64,000 nucleotides of DNA from Micromonospora coriariae (GTDB lineage: Bacteria; Actinomycetota; Actinomycetes; Mycobacteriales; Micromonosporaceae): assembly GCF_900091455.1 (NCBI RefSeq), contig NZ_LT607412.1, positions 6,076,001 to 6,140,000 on the forward strand, written 5' to 3'. The number at the start of each line of letters is the position of its first letter. Position 1 is the stretch's first letter. The notes under the pieces are model-generated. The model saw nothing but the letters and a program-made list of their open reading frames with translations. It did no database searches and was not told where the DNA came from. Position numbers and translations under genes: made by a program. Shown here piece after piece: positions 29,115-37,616 of the stretch.

Positions 29115-29951
29115 ATGGAGCGGGCGTTGGTGCTCGGCGGTGGTGGGGTCACGGGCGTGGCCTGGGAGCTGGGGCTGCTGGCGGGGCTCGCCGAGCGGGG
29201 CGTCCCGGTCACCGAGGCGGACCTGGTGGTGGGCACGTCGGCGGGTTCGGTCGTCGGGGCGCAGGTGTGTTCGGGGGTGCCGCTGGAGCAGCTGTACGAG
29301 GCGCAGTTGGCGCCGGCGTCGGGCGAGCTGGCGGCGCGGCTGGGCGTGGCGGTGCTGGCGCGGATGGTGTGGGCCGGTGCCCGGACCCGCGACCCCGTGC
29401 GGGCACGGGCGCGCATCGGTGCGATGGCGGTGGCGGCGCGTACCCCGTCGGAGGCGTCCCGACGCGCCGTCATCGAGGCCCGACTGCCGACGGCGAAGTG
29501 GCCGGCGCGGCGGCTGCTGGTGACCGCGGTGGACGCGTCCTCGGGCGAGTTCGTGGTGTTCGACGGGAGCGACAGCGCGGTGTCCCTGGTGGACGCGGTG
29601 GGTGCCAGTTGCGCGGTGCCCGGGGTGTGGCCGCCGGTGACGATCGGCGCGCGTCGCTACGTCGACGGCGGGATGCGCTCGGCGGTGAACGCCGACCTGG
29701 CCGCGGACGCCCGACGGGTGCTGGTGATCGCGCCGACGTCGGGGGCGTTCGGGCCGATGCCGCGGCTGTCGGCGCAGCTGGCCGGGTTGCGGGCGGCCGG
29801 GTCACGGGTGGCGGTGGTGACGCCGGACGCGGCGGCGCGCAAGGCGATCGGCCGCAACGTGCTGGACCCGGCGCGACGGGCGGGATCGGCGCGGGCCGGC
29901 CGGGCGCAGGCCGCGGTGGTGGCGGACGAGGTGGCGGCCCTCTGGGCGTGA
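29115..29951 (+). CDS. Patatin-like phospholipase
   Basis: A 278-residue lipid acyl hydrolase with all patatin motifs: oxyanion loop LGGGGVTGVAWELGL, nucleophile in VGTSAGS (GxSxG) and the catalytic Asp in YVDGGMRSAVNADL (DGG). The ATG at 29115 has GGAGAG upstream; the in-frame start 36 nt earlier was rejected. There is no signal peptide. It is followed 45 nt later by a peroxiredoxin gene on the same strand. Confidence 0.9.
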   Translation: MERALVLGGGGVTGVAWELGLLAGLAERGVPVTEADLVVGTSAGSVVGAQVCSGVPLEQLYEAQLAPASGELAARLGVAVLARMVWAGARTRDPVRARARIGAMAVAARTPSEASRRAVIEARLPTAKWPARRLLVTAVDASSGEFVVFDGSDSAVSLVDAVGASCAVPGVWPPVTIGARRYVDGGMRSAVNADLAADARRVLVIAPTSGAFGPMPRLSAQLAGLRAAGSRVAVVTPDAAARKAIGRNVLDPARRAGSARAGRAQAAVVADEVAALWA

Positions 29952-29996
29952 TCGCTTACGCTCACCGCCTGTCTGGTCCGACAACGGAGGTGCGCG

Positions 29997-30458
29997 GTGG
30001 CGGGTGTGGGTGTCGGCGACGTGGTGGACGACTTCGAGCTGCCCGATGAGACGGGCACGCCCCGGCGGCTGTCGGAGTTCCTGACGGCGGGGCCGGTGGT
30101 GCTGTTCTTCTACCCGGCGGCGATGACCCGGGGCTGCACGGCGGAGAGCTGCCACTTCCGGGACCTGGCGGCGGAGTTCGCGGCGGTCGGCGCCACGCGG
30201 GTGGGCATCAGCCGCGACAGCGTGGCCAGGCAGGCCGAGTTCTCCACGCTGCACGGCTTCGACTATCCCCTGCTGTCGGATGAGGACGGGACGGTGGCGC
30301 ACCGGTTCGGGGTGCGCCGGCGGCTGCCGTTGGGGCCGCTGAGCACGAAGCGGATGACGTTCGTGATCGGCGCGGACCGGCGGGTGATCGACGTGATCCA
30401 CAGCGAGGTCAGCATGAACGACCACGCCGACCGGGCGCTGCGGGCCCTGGGCGGCTGA
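29997..30458 (+). CDS. Peroxiredoxin (PrxQ/Bcp type)
   Basis: A 153-residue thiol peroxidase reducing H2O2 and organic peroxides. The peroxidatic Cys is in YPAAMTRGCTAESCHFRDL, with a second Cys five residues later as in PrxQ/BCP. LPDETGTPRRLSEF and FDYPLLSDEDGTVAHRFGV are family segments. Standard members have TPGCT; here it is TRGCT. The GTG start follows CGGAGG. It probably works with thioredoxin. Confidence 0.92.
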   Translation: MAGVGVGDVVDDFELPDETGTPRRLSEFLTAGPVVLFFYPAAMTRGCTAESCHFRDLAAEFAAVGATRVGISRDSVARQAEFSTLHGFDYPLLSDEDGTVAHRFGVRRRLPLGPLSTKRMTFVIGADRRVIDVIHSEVSMNDHADRALRALGG

Positions 30459-30541
30459 GCGGGCGCGAGCCCCGTGCGACGGGTGTCGCAGCCGGCTGGT
30501 ATCAAGACAGCAATCAAACAGGTGTACGGAAGAGGGTTGTG

Positions 30542-31234
30542 ATGGATGCCGGCCAGGGTTTGTCCACTGACGAGGTGCAGAGCCTGCGGGATGCGTTGGC
30601 GGCGGGCCGCCGGCCCCGGGTGGTGTTCACCGCATCGGCGGGGCAGATCGTCGGTCAGATCGGCCAGGTGGTCGAGCTGACCGATCCCGAGGTGTCCGAC
30701 GAGTTCGTGGTCGTGCGCTTCGGCCGCGACGAGTTGCCGTTCTCCCCCGCGGATCTCGCGGTGGCGCCGAAGGGCGCCGGTCGTCGGGTCGCCGAGCCGA
30801 AGCCGGAGCCGCCGGCGCAGGAGCAGCCACCCGCGGTGGCGGAGCCGGAGTTCGTGTTGGACACGCCGCGGGTGCCGACGCCGCGGCGGGAGGAGCCAAA
30901 GGTGGAGCAGCAGGTGGAGAAGGCGCCGGCGCGGCGGGCGGTCAAGGCCGTGAAGCCGAAGGGCCCCGCGGGCCTGACGGTGACGTTGGCGTACGCCGAG
31001 GGTGAGTGGACGGTCGCCGCGCAGCAGGGCAGCAAGGCCCTGGCCAAGCCGTACGTGGTGAAGCCGGCCGAGGCGTTGAAGATGGTGGCGCTTGTCGACG
31101 TGCCGGGGGTGCAGGAGGCGGTGGAGCAGATCCTCGGCACCGAGCGGGCCGAGGCGGAGCAGCAGGCGGAGAAGCTGCGCGCCGAGCTGGCCGAGATCGA
31201 GGCGCGGCTGGCGGAGTTGCGCGAGGCCCGCTGA
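30542..31234 (+). CDS. Unrecognised protein with Pro/Glu-rich linker and C-terminal coiled coil
   Basis: A 230-residue protein I cannot name. The first 70 residues look folded (RPRVVFTASAGQIVGQIGQV, FVVVRFGRDELPFSP). A charged Pro/Glu/Lys-rich linker follows (about 75-140), then a short domain (LTVTLAYAEGEWTVAAQQGS). The end is a coiled coil (ERAEAEQQAEKLRAELAEIE). There are no membrane segments. GTG at 30539 is an alternative start one codon earlier; a purine-rich GGAAGAGGG precedes both. It stands alone between the peroxiredoxin and a convergent MarR gene. Confidence 0.7.
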   Translation: MDAGQGLSTDEVQSLRDALAAGRRPRVVFTASAGQIVGQIGQVVELTDPEVSDEFVVVRFGRDELPFSPADLAVAPKGAGRRVAEPKPEPPAQEQPPAVAEPEFVLDTPRVPTPRREEPKVEQQVEKAPARRAVKAVKPKGPAGLTVTLAYAEGEWTVAAQQGSKALAKPYVVKPAEALKMVALVDVPGVQEAVEQILGTERAEAEQQAEKLRAELAEIEARLAELREAR

Positions 31235-31243
31235 CGGGTCGGG

Positions 31244-31699
31244 TCAGTCCCGGCTGCTGTGGTGCTCGAGCAGCCGGGTGAGCAGCCGGGTGAGCTGGTC
31301 GCGTTCGGCGGCGGACAGCGGGGCGAGCAGGTCCTGCTGGACCCGCTCGACGGTCTGGGTCATCCGGCGTGCCTCGTCGGCGCCGCTGTCGGTGAGGCTG
31401 ATGACGTTGCGGCGGCGATCGGCCGGGTCGGGGGCTCGTACGACGAGCCCTCGACCGGCCAGGTCGTTGATGGCCGCCACCACGTCGCTGCGGTCGATGC
31501 CGCAGCGTCGACCGAGGTCGGCCTGGCTGGCGGGGCCGCCCTCGGCGAGCGCGGCGAGCAGCCGGTAGTGGTAGCCGCGCAGGTCGTGAGCGGTGAAGCC
31601 CTCGCTGATCAGGCGGGCGGCGTGGCTGGCGGTCTGGTTGAGCAGCCAGCTGGGGGTGGTGCGTAGCCCGGCGGGTGACTGCGGGGCGGTGGAATCCAT
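31244..31699 (-). CDS. MarR family transcriptional regulator
   Basis: A 151-residue winged-helix regulator: GGPASQADLGRRCGIDRSDV (recognition HTH) and GRGLVVRAPDPADRRRNVIS (wing), then LTDSGADEARR. It converges on the preceding coiled-coil gene and is divergent from the next MarR-like gene. The intervening 96 bp contain two clear inverted repeats that either protein could bind. Confidence 0.9.
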   Translation of the reverse strand: MDSTAPQSPAGLRTTPSWLLNQTASHAARLISEGFTAHDLRGYHYRLLAALAEGGPASQADLGRRCGIDRSDVVAAINDLAGRGLVVRAPDPADRRRNVISLTDSGADEARRMTQTVERVQQDLLAPLSAAERDQLTRLLTRLLEHHSSRD

Positions 31700-31746
31700 G
31701 GGCCGCAGCCTAACAGCAATCGTTGGCGCGACCCACGATCCGTGTT

Positions 31747-31781
31747 ACGTTGGCTGCACCAACGTTGGTCCCGCCAACGTT
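31747..31781. promoter_or_regulatory. Overlapping MarR-type operators
   Basis: Two inverted repeats share a half-site: ACGTTGG-N5-CCAACGT (31747-31765) and AACGTTGG-N5-CCAACGTT (31761-31781). They lie 15 nt before the ATG of the rightward MarR-like gene, just upstream of its AAGGAGG ribosome binding site. A bound dimer would block that promoter, so autorepression is likely. Confidence 0.7.
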
Positions 31782-31795
31782 AAGAAGGAGGCGTC

Positions 31796-32278
31796 ATGTC
31801 CACCGCTCCCACCCTCAACGGCCAGGTCATCGGCCAGGCCCACTACGCCACCCGGGCCCTGCTGGAGCGGGCCGTCGCTCCGCTCGGGCTCAGCTTCGGC
31901 CAGGTGCTCACCCTCAACGTCCTCGCCGCCGGCACCACCGAACGGACCCGGCTCGTGCACCGGATCACCAGCACCCTCAAGGTGGACGAGCCGACCGTGC
32001 ACACGCTGATCACCCAACTCGTCGACGCCGGTCTCGCCCAGGCCGGCGACCACACCTCGACGGGCGGCGGGGAGCCGCAGGTGCGGCTCACCGACACCGG
32101 CCACACCGTGCGGGGCCGCGTCGCCGACGCCGTCGCGGGCATCACCGCCCGGCTGTACGGGGACATCCCGGCCGACGAGACGAGCGTTGCCGCCCGGGTT
32201 CTCGCCCTGGTCACCCAGCGCGCGAACGCCGAACTGGCAGCGATCCCGGGCGGCGCCACGACTGTCGGTCAGAAGTAG
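31796..32278 (+). CDS. MarR-like winged-helix regulator
   Basis: A 160-residue protein with a MarR-type fold: LGLSFGQVLTLNVLAAG, then STLKVDEPTVHTLITQLVDA (recognition helix) and AGDHTSTGGGEPQVRLTDTG (wing). AAGGAGG precedes the ATG. The two overlapping inverted repeats immediately upstream suggest it regulates itself. Its 3' end overlaps the convergent Eis-like gene by 10 bp. The second MarR gene, divergent from it, may respond to the same operator. Confidence 0.82.
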   Translation: MSTAPTLNGQVIGQAHYATRALLERAVAPLGLSFGQVLTLNVLAAGTTERTRLVHRITSTLKVDEPTVHTLITQLVDAGLAQAGDHTSTGGGEPQVRLTDTGHTVRGRVADAVAGITARLYGDIPADETSVAARVLALVTQRANAELAAIPGGATTVGQK

Positions 32279-33459
32279 TCGAGCAGCTGCGCCGGGCCTC
32301 CCGCGCCCAGCAGGTCCAGGGCGTCCGGGACGGCGCCGGCGGCGTGCAGCAGACCAGCCTCGGCGACCGACCGGGCGCGGGCGGCACCGGCGTAGAGCAG
32401 CGCGAAGCCGCGCACGTCCAGCCGCAGGTCGGCCTCGCCGCCGATCCGGGTCAACTCGCCGGCGCCGTCGGCGACGCTCAACCGCCAGGCGCCGGCGTTC
32501 CAGTCGGCGACCTCGTCGGCGAGGGTGAACTCGACGGCACCCCGGACGTGGGCGGGCCAACCGCGCATGCCGACCGCCCGGGCCACGTCCACCGGCCGGT
32601 GCATCCACAGGTCCCGTGCGTGCTCGCGGGCCGACTCCAGTGGCAGGTGGACGCTCACGGCGTCGCCGTCGAGCGGGCACAGTCGCAGGGTCGGTGCGAC
32701 GCTCGCCCAACTGCCGAGCACGCCGACGAGTTCCCGGGCGGCCTCAGCGCTGGTCGCCAGGGCCTCGTCGACGGTCAGCACCGAGTCGGCGCCGTAGCCG
32801 CGGCCCCGTTCCCAGTTGGCGTAACCCACCAGGTCGCCGCCGTCCTCGACGAGGGTGAGCGCGTCTGCGGGCAGGCCGCGCTCGGCGGCGAAGAAGTCGA
32901 AGAGCTCACCCCGGCGGGTGAGCGGGCCGTTGCGGTGCCGGGTGACCCGCTCGTACAGGGCCGCGACGGCGGGCAGGTCGGCGGGCGTGCCGGCGCGGAC
33001 GGTCAACCGGGGATCCGGCCGGTGCCGGTGCAGCACTGCGGTGGCCAGGTCGACGGTGCGCAGCACCCCGGCGGCCTCCCAGCCGCAGGCACGGTAGGGG
33101 GCGGCGACGGTCGGGTACAGCGCGCTGATCGCCGCGCCGCGCTCGCGGGCGCCACGCAGCAGGGCGGTGAGCAGGCCGCGGGCCACGCCCCGGCCGCGGG
33201 CCTCGGGGGCGACCGCCACGCCACCGATGTCGGCCGCGGGCACGGCCCGTCCGGACCACCACTGGTCGTGGTGCAGGTCGACGGCCTTGCCGACGAGCCG
33301 GCCGGTGTCGTCGAACGCGCCGTAGCGGGTCATGCCGGGCACCGTGGCGGTGGCGTGCGGGGGGCGCTGCGGGTCGGACCCGAAGGCGAACCGGCCCAGC
33401 TCCCAGGCGTCGGCCAGGTCGTCGGCGGTGAGTTCGCGTACGTGCACGGTGGCGGGCAT
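32269..33459 (-). CDS. Eis-like GNAT acetyltransferase with SCP2-type C-terminus
   Basis: A 396-residue protein of the Eis family: an N-terminal GNAT domain (IGGVAVAPEARGRGVARGLL, acetyl-CoA loop, about 80-99), a second degenerate GNAT domain, and a C-terminal sterol carrier-like domain (FTLADEVADWNAGAWRLSVA and LRLDVRGFALLYAG). Eis proteins acetylate amines such as aminoglycosides or protein lysines. The ATG at 33459 was chosen; a GTG two codons upstream is possible. Substrate unknown. Confidence 0.88.
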   Translation of the reverse strand: MPATVHVRELTADDLADAWELGRFAFGSDPQRPPHATATVPGMTRYGAFDDTGRLVGKAVDLHHDQWWSGRAVPAADIGGVAVAPEARGRGVARGLLTALLRGARERGAAISALYPTVAAPYRACGWEAAGVLRTVDLATAVLHRHRPDPRLTVRAGTPADLPAVAALYERVTRHRNGPLTRRGELFDFFAAERGLPADALTLVEDGGDLVGYANWERGRGYGADSVLTVDEALATSAEAARELVGVLGSWASVAPTLRLCPLDGDAVSVHLPLESAREHARDLWMHRPVDVARAVGMRGWPAHVRGAVEFTLADEVADWNAGAWRLSVADGAGELTRIGGEADLRLDVRGFALLYAGAARARSVAEAGLLHAAGAVPDALDLLGAGGPAQLLDYF

Positions 33460-33477
33460 CGGCACACCCTAACCGCT

Positions 33478-33529
33478 GTTAGGAAGGGCCCCTTCACCTG
33501 CACGAGGCGTTAACAAGGTGCCCTTCCTT
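33478..33529. repeat. Intergenic GGAAGGG/CCCTTCC repeat
   Basis: AGGAAGGG (33481-33488) pairs with CCCTTCCT (33521-33528), with GTTAGGAAGGGCCCCTTC on the left and GTTAACAAGGTGCCCTTCC on the right. From memory this is a short intergenic repeat common in Micromonospora chromosomes; I cannot count copies here. It lies between two minus-strand genes and may act as a terminator. Confidence 0.5.
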
Positions 33530-33537
33530 CGCGGCGG

Positions 33538-34536
33538 TCAGTGCTGTGGGATGTTGGCCACGCCGATCCGCTTGCGGAACACCCAGTAGGTCCAGCCCTG
33601 GTAGGCCAGCACGACCGGGGTGAAGATCACCGCCACCCAGGTCATGATCTTCAGGGTGTACGGGGTGGACGCGGCGTTGGTGGCGGTCAACGTGCCCGCC
33701 GCGTCCAGGGTGGAGGGCAGCACGTTCGGGAACAGCGCCGCGAACAGGGTCGCCACCGCCAGGCCGATCGCCACGGCGGTGCCGGTGAACGCCCAGCCCT
33801 CCCGGCGTACCCGGGCGGCGGCGAGGCCACCGAGCAAGGCTAGGGCCGCACCGACGGCGAGCACCACGGCGGCCGCGCTGGAGCGGATGCTCAGCGTCCA
33901 GGTCAAGAAGGTCACCGCGAGCACGGCGGCACCCACGCCGAGGCGCACCGCGAGGGCGCTGGCGCGCTCGCGGATGTCGCCGGCGGTCTTCAGCGCGATG
34001 AACACCGCGCCGTGGGTGACGAACAGCGCCAGGGTGGTCGCGCCACCGAGCAGGGCGTACGGATGCAGCAGGTCGAACAGGCCACCCACGTACTCGTGGT
34101 CGGCGTCCAGCGGCACACCGCGCAGGATGTTGGCGAAGGCGACACCCCACAGGAACGCCGGCAGCAGCGAGCCGATCACGATCGCCGCGTCCCAGCGGCG
34201 CTTCCAGGACACCTCGGGGCGCTTGTGCCGGTACTCGAAGGCCACCCCACGGCCGATCAGGGCCAGCAGGATCAGCAGCAGCGGCAGGTAGAAGCCGGAG
34301 AAGAGGGTGGCGTACCACTCGGGGAAGGCGGCGAACATCGCGCCGCCAGCGGTGATCAACCACACCTCGTTGCCGTCCCAGACCGGGCCGATCGTGTTGA
34401 TCAGAACCCGCCGTTCCCGGTCGTCGCGGCCCAGCACGGGCAGCAGCATGCCCACGCCGAAGTCGAAGCCCTCCAGGATGAAGTAGCCGGTGAAGAGCAC
34501 GGCGATGAGCAGAAACCAGATGGTGGTGAGGTCCAC
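33538..34536 (-). CDS. cydB: Cytochrome bd oxidase subunit II
   Basis: A 332-residue integral membrane protein, the structural partner of CydA in the bd-type quinol oxidase, which reduces O2 with high affinity without pumping protons. Family features: TIWFLLIAVLFTGYFILEGF at the N-terminus, GPVWDGNEVWLITAGGAMFA, and SWKRRWDAAIVIGSLLPAFL; about nine helices. It follows cydA by 15 nt. No cydDC assembly transporter lies next to it in this window. Confidence 0.95.
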   Translation of the reverse strand: MDLTTIWFLLIAVLFTGYFILEGFDFGVGMLLPVLGRDDRERRVLINTIGPVWDGNEVWLITAGGAMFAAFPEWYATLFSGFYLPLLLILLALIGRGVAFEYRHKRPEVSWKRRWDAAIVIGSLLPAFLWGVAFANILRGVPLDADHEYVGGLFDLLHPYALLGGATTLALFVTHGAVFIALKTAGDIRERASALAVRLGVGAAVLAVTFLTWTLSIRSSAAAVVLAVGAALALLGGLAAARVRREGWAFTGTAVAIGLAVATLFAALFPNVLPSTLDAAGTLTATNAASTPYTLKIMTWVAVIFTPVVLAYQGWTYWVFRKRIGVANIPQH

Positions 34537-34551
34537 GGCAGGCTCCGGTGA

Positions 34552-35964
34552 TCAGTAGGCGAAGGCGAGCGGACGCTCGGCATCGTCGGTGTCGTCGGAC
34601 GGGGGCGTCTCGCTGACGTCGGGTACGCCGGCCTTGGCGTAACGCAGCAGCAGCTTGACCTCGATCACCGCGAGGGTGGCGTAGATCAGCGTGAAGGCGG
34701 TGAACGAGGTGAGCACCTCGGCCAGCGAGACGCTGCGGGACACGCCGTTGCGGGTGAGCATCTCGCCGAAGACGATCCACGGCTGGCGACCCATCTCGGT
34801 GAAGATCCAGCCGAACGAGTTGGCCAGCAGTGGCAGCACCGGCATGGCCAGCCCGGCGCGCAGCAGCCACTTACTGGTGGGTGTGCGGCCCTTGCGCTGG
34901 CTCCAGAGCACCAGCAGGGCGATCGCGGCGGCTGCCATCCCGAAGGCGATCATGAAGCGGAAGCTCCAGTAGGTGACCGGGATGATCGGGGTGTAGCTGC
35001 CGGCGCCGTACTGGGTGGCGTACTGGGCCTGGAGGTCGTTGATGCCGTGCACTGTGCCGTTGGGGTCGCCGGTGCCGAGGTACGACAGCAGGTACGGGAT
35101 CTTGATGGCGAACACCTCGCGGCTGCCGTCGAGGCTGCCGACGGTGAGCACGGAGAACGAGGCGGGGCTCTCGGTGGTGTAGAGGCCCTCGGCGGCGGCC
35201 ATCTTCATCGGCTGCACGTCGGTCATGATCTTGCCTTGGAGGTCGCCGGTGAACAGCACGGCGGCGGAGGCGACCAGGACCACCCAGGAACCGAACTTCG
35301 CGGCGAAGCGGTAGGCGCCGGTGTCGGCGGAGTCGCGGTTACGGATCAGGTGCCACAGGCCCACGGCGGCGACCAGCGACCCGGCGACCAGGAACGAGCC
35401 GGCCAGGGTGTGCGGGAAGGTGATCAGGGCGACCTTGTTGGTCAGCACGGCCGGGAAGTCGGTCAGCTCCGCGCGGCCGGTGTCCGGGTTGACCTTGTAG
35501 CCGACCGGGTTCTGCATGAACGAGTTCGCGGCGAGGATGAAGTACGCGCTGAGGTTCGTGCCGATCGCGGCGGCCCAGATGCTGGCCAGGTGCGCCCGCT
35601 TGGGCAGCCGGTCCCAGCCGAAGATCCACAGGCCGATGAAGGTGGATTCGAGGAAGAACGCGACAAGCGCCTCGATGGCCAGGGGTGCGCCGAAGACGTC
35701 GCCGACGAAGCGCGAGTAGTCGCTCCAGTTCATGCCGAACTGGAACTCCTGCACGATGCCGGTGACCACACCCATCGCGAAGTTGATCAGGAAGAGCTTG
35801 CCGTAGAACTTGGTGAGCTTGAGGTAGCGCTCGTTGCCGGTGCGGTGCCACAGCGTCTGCAGGATCGCCACCAGCACGGACAGGCCGATGGTCAGCGGCA
35901 CGAAGAGAAAGTGGTAGACGGTGGTGACACCGAACTGCCATCGGGCGACGTCCAACGCGTCCAC
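34552..35964 (-). CDS. cydA: Cytochrome bd oxidase subunit I
   Basis: A 470-residue subunit carrying the haems and quinol site. The axial His for one haem is in GVTTVYHFLFVPLTIG (about residue 18). EFQFGMNWSDYSRFVGDVFG and VALITFPHTLAGSFLVAG are typical, and GRQPWIVFGEMLTRNGVS matches the GRQPW motif. The periplasmic Q-loop is of the short form. The GTG at 35964 is used; no strong ribosome binding site is visible. Inverted repeats lie 23-46 nt upstream. Confidence 0.95.
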   Translation of the reverse strand: MDALDVARWQFGVTTVYHFLFVPLTIGLSVLVAILQTLWHRTGNERYLKLTKFYGKLFLINFAMGVVTGIVQEFQFGMNWSDYSRFVGDVFGAPLAIEALVAFFLESTFIGLWIFGWDRLPKRAHLASIWAAAIGTNLSAYFILAANSFMQNPVGYKVNPDTGRAELTDFPAVLTNKVALITFPHTLAGSFLVAGSLVAAVGLWHLIRNRDSADTGAYRFAAKFGSWVVLVASAAVLFTGDLQGKIMTDVQPMKMAAAEGLYTTESPASFSVLTVGSLDGSREVFAIKIPYLLSYLGTGDPNGTVHGINDLQAQYATQYGAGSYTPIIPVTYWSFRFMIAFGMAAAAIALLVLWSQRKGRTPTSKWLLRAGLAMPVLPLLANSFGWIFTEMGRQPWIVFGEMLTRNGVSRSVSLAEVLTSFTAFTLIYATLAVIEVKLLLRYAKAGVPDVSETPPSDDTDDAERPLAFAY

Positions 35965-35986
35965 CTGGAACCCCCAGCCATTTCGT

Positions 35987-36010
35987 ACTACGAGACGTAG
36001 TAAATACTAC
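35987..36010. promoter_or_regulatory. Overlapping inverted repeats upstream of cydA
   Basis: ACTACG-AGA-CGTAGT (35987-36001) overlaps GTAGTA-AA-TACTAC (35997-36010). The AT-rich block stands out between the divergent cydA and acyltransferase genes. It does not match the Rex consensus TTGTGAA-N4-TTCACAA, so another regulator is implied. Confidence 0.5.
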
Positions 36011-36154
36011 TGCTCGTCGTAGAGGAGCGGACAGGGTTGGGCGGCCCGAACCGGCCCCGGACCAATGACCTTGATCACCCGGGCCGTCGGGTCCGGCGGC
36101 AACCGGCCGACCCGCCCTCGCGGCACCCCTCGCGCGTGCGACGATGGCGCGCTG

Positions 36155-36928
36155 ATGGACACCGCGCACTCCCCCTGGCAACCGCCGCTGATCTGGCGTG
36201 CCGCCCAACTGCTGGCCCGAGCCCTGGTCGGCCTGCTGGCCCGCCTCGAGGTCACCGGCGACGTCCCCGCGTACCTGCGTCGCGGACCGCTGGTGCTGGC
36301 CGCCAACCACATCAGCCCGTTCGACCCCGTGGTGATGGCCGCCGCCTGTCAGACCCGCGGGATCGCCCCCCGGATCATGGCGACCGCCGGGTTGTTCCGC
36401 GCACCGGTGTTCGGCGCCGCCATGCGCCGCGCCGGGCACATCCGCGTCGACCGGGGCACCAACGCGGTGCACCGGGCGCTGGACGCCGCTGCCACCGCCG
36501 TCGCCGGAGGCTCGGTGATCCTCATCTACCCGGAGGGCCGCATCGGCCTGGACCCCGGCATGTGGCCCGAACGCGGCAAGACCGGCGCCGCCCGGCTCGC
36601 CCTGGCCTGCGCCGCCCCGGTCATCCCGGTCGCCCAGTGGGGCGCCCACGAGGTGCTGCCGTACCGGGCGCCCCGCGGGATGCTGCGCGGCGTCGCCCGC
36701 GCGCTGTGGCGCCGCCCGGTGATCCGGGTGCACTTCGGCACACCCGTCGACCTGGGCGAGGTGAGCGCCGCGAGCCCCGGCGTCGCCCGCCGGGCCACCG
36801 ACCGGATCATCGACGCGCTCACCGACACCCTCGTTCCGCTGCGCCCCGCCGAGCCCGACCGACCCCGGCACGTCGACCCGGGCCGCCCGAGCGACCCCAG
36901 CCGGGCCCACCGTCGCAGGCGCGAGTGA
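36155..36928 (+). CDS. 1-acyl-sn-glycerol-3-phosphate acyltransferase (PlsC-like)
   Basis: A 257-residue acyltransferase that would make phosphatidic acid or a related lipid at the membrane. Motif I is ANHISPFDP (catalytic His-Asp), motif II GHIRVDRGT and motif III YPEGRIG, with ACAAPVIPVAQWGAHEVLP near the end. The ATG at 36155 was taken because it begins just before the hydrophobic helix; a start at 36065 would add an Arg/Gly-rich tail. The C-terminus is Pro/Arg-rich. Paralogues are common. Confidence 0.9.
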   Translation: MDTAHSPWQPPLIWRAAQLLARALVGLLARLEVTGDVPAYLRRGPLVLAANHISPFDPVVMAAACQTRGIAPRIMATAGLFRAPVFGAAMRRAGHIRVDRGTNAVHRALDAAATAVAGGSVILIYPEGRIGLDPGMWPERGKTGAARLALACAAPVIPVAQWGAHEVLPYRAPRGMLRGVARALWRRPVIRVHFGTPVDLGEVSAASPGVARRATDRIIDALTDTLVPLRPAEPDRPRHVDPGRPSDPSRAHRRRRE

Positions 36929-36937
36929 CCTAACGCA

Positions 36938-36964
36938 TTAGACAACTTTCGGAAACCTGTCTAA
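36938..36964. promoter_or_regulatory. TetR-type operator upstream of the TetR-SDR pair
   Basis: TTAGACA and TGTCTAA form a perfect inverted repeat with a 13-bp centre, ending 10 nt before the GTG start of the TetR gene. TAGACA-like half-sites are AT-richer than the surroundings. This fits an autoregulated TetR operator controlling both genes. Confidence 0.65.
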
Positions 36965-36974
36965 GCTGTCTATC

Positions 36975-37559
36975 GTGAGCAGCGTGGAGATGGAGTACGA
37001 CGACCCGAAGCGCGCCGCTGTCCTCGCGGCGGCGGTCGGCGTGTTCGGGCGCTATGGATTCCAGAAGACGTCGATGGAGGCGGTCGCCAAGGCGGCCGGC
37101 ATCTCCCGGCCGGGCCTGTACCTGATGTTCCCCAACAAGGAGCAGCTGTACCGGGCCACCATGCAGGGCGTCATGGAGCGCGCCCAGGCAGCGATGAAGG
37201 CGCGCTTCGCCGACGCGGCGCTCAGCTTCGACGAGCGGATCGTGGCGGGGCTGGACGCGCTGATGGGCCCGTACATCGACACCCAGGTGGCCCGCGACCT
37301 CAACGAGCTGCTCGAGAACAGCGGGCCCCAGCTGGGCTCGATGTTCCACGACTACCAGGAGCGGGCTCGGGCGACGCTGCGCGCCCACATCGACGATCTC
37401 GCTCCGCCCGGCCTGCTCGACACGGAGCTGACCGCGAACGACGTGATGGACCTGCTCTTCTCCGCCGCGTTGACCTGGAAGTCGACCTCGGCCACCAGGG
37501 ACGAGTTCCGCGAACGGATCCGCCGGGCCCTGCGGCTGATCCACCGCACCGCGCGCTGA
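36975..37559 (+). CDS. TetR/AcrR family transcriptional regulator
   Basis: A 194-residue repressor with the N-terminal HTH (KRAAVLAAAVGVFGRYGFQK, TSMEAVAKAAGISRPGLYLM, FPNKEQLYRATMQG). The ligand-binding C-terminal domain is variable. The GTG start at 36975 lies 10 nt after a perfect inverted repeat. The SDR gene follows 57 nt downstream on the same strand and is the likely target. Confidence 0.92.
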   Translation: MSSVEMEYDDPKRAAVLAAAVGVFGRYGFQKTSMEAVAKAAGISRPGLYLMFPNKEQLYRATMQGVMERAQAAMKARFADAALSFDERIVAGLDALMGPYIDTQVARDLNELLENSGPQLGSMFHDYQERARATLRAHIDDLAPPGLLDTELTANDVMDLLFSAALTWKSTSATRDEFRERIRRALRLIHRTAR

Positions 37560-37616
37560 CCCGCCGCCACCGACCGCACCCCTCCCGTAGATTTCCCGCG
37601 TCCAAGGAGTTCCGAA

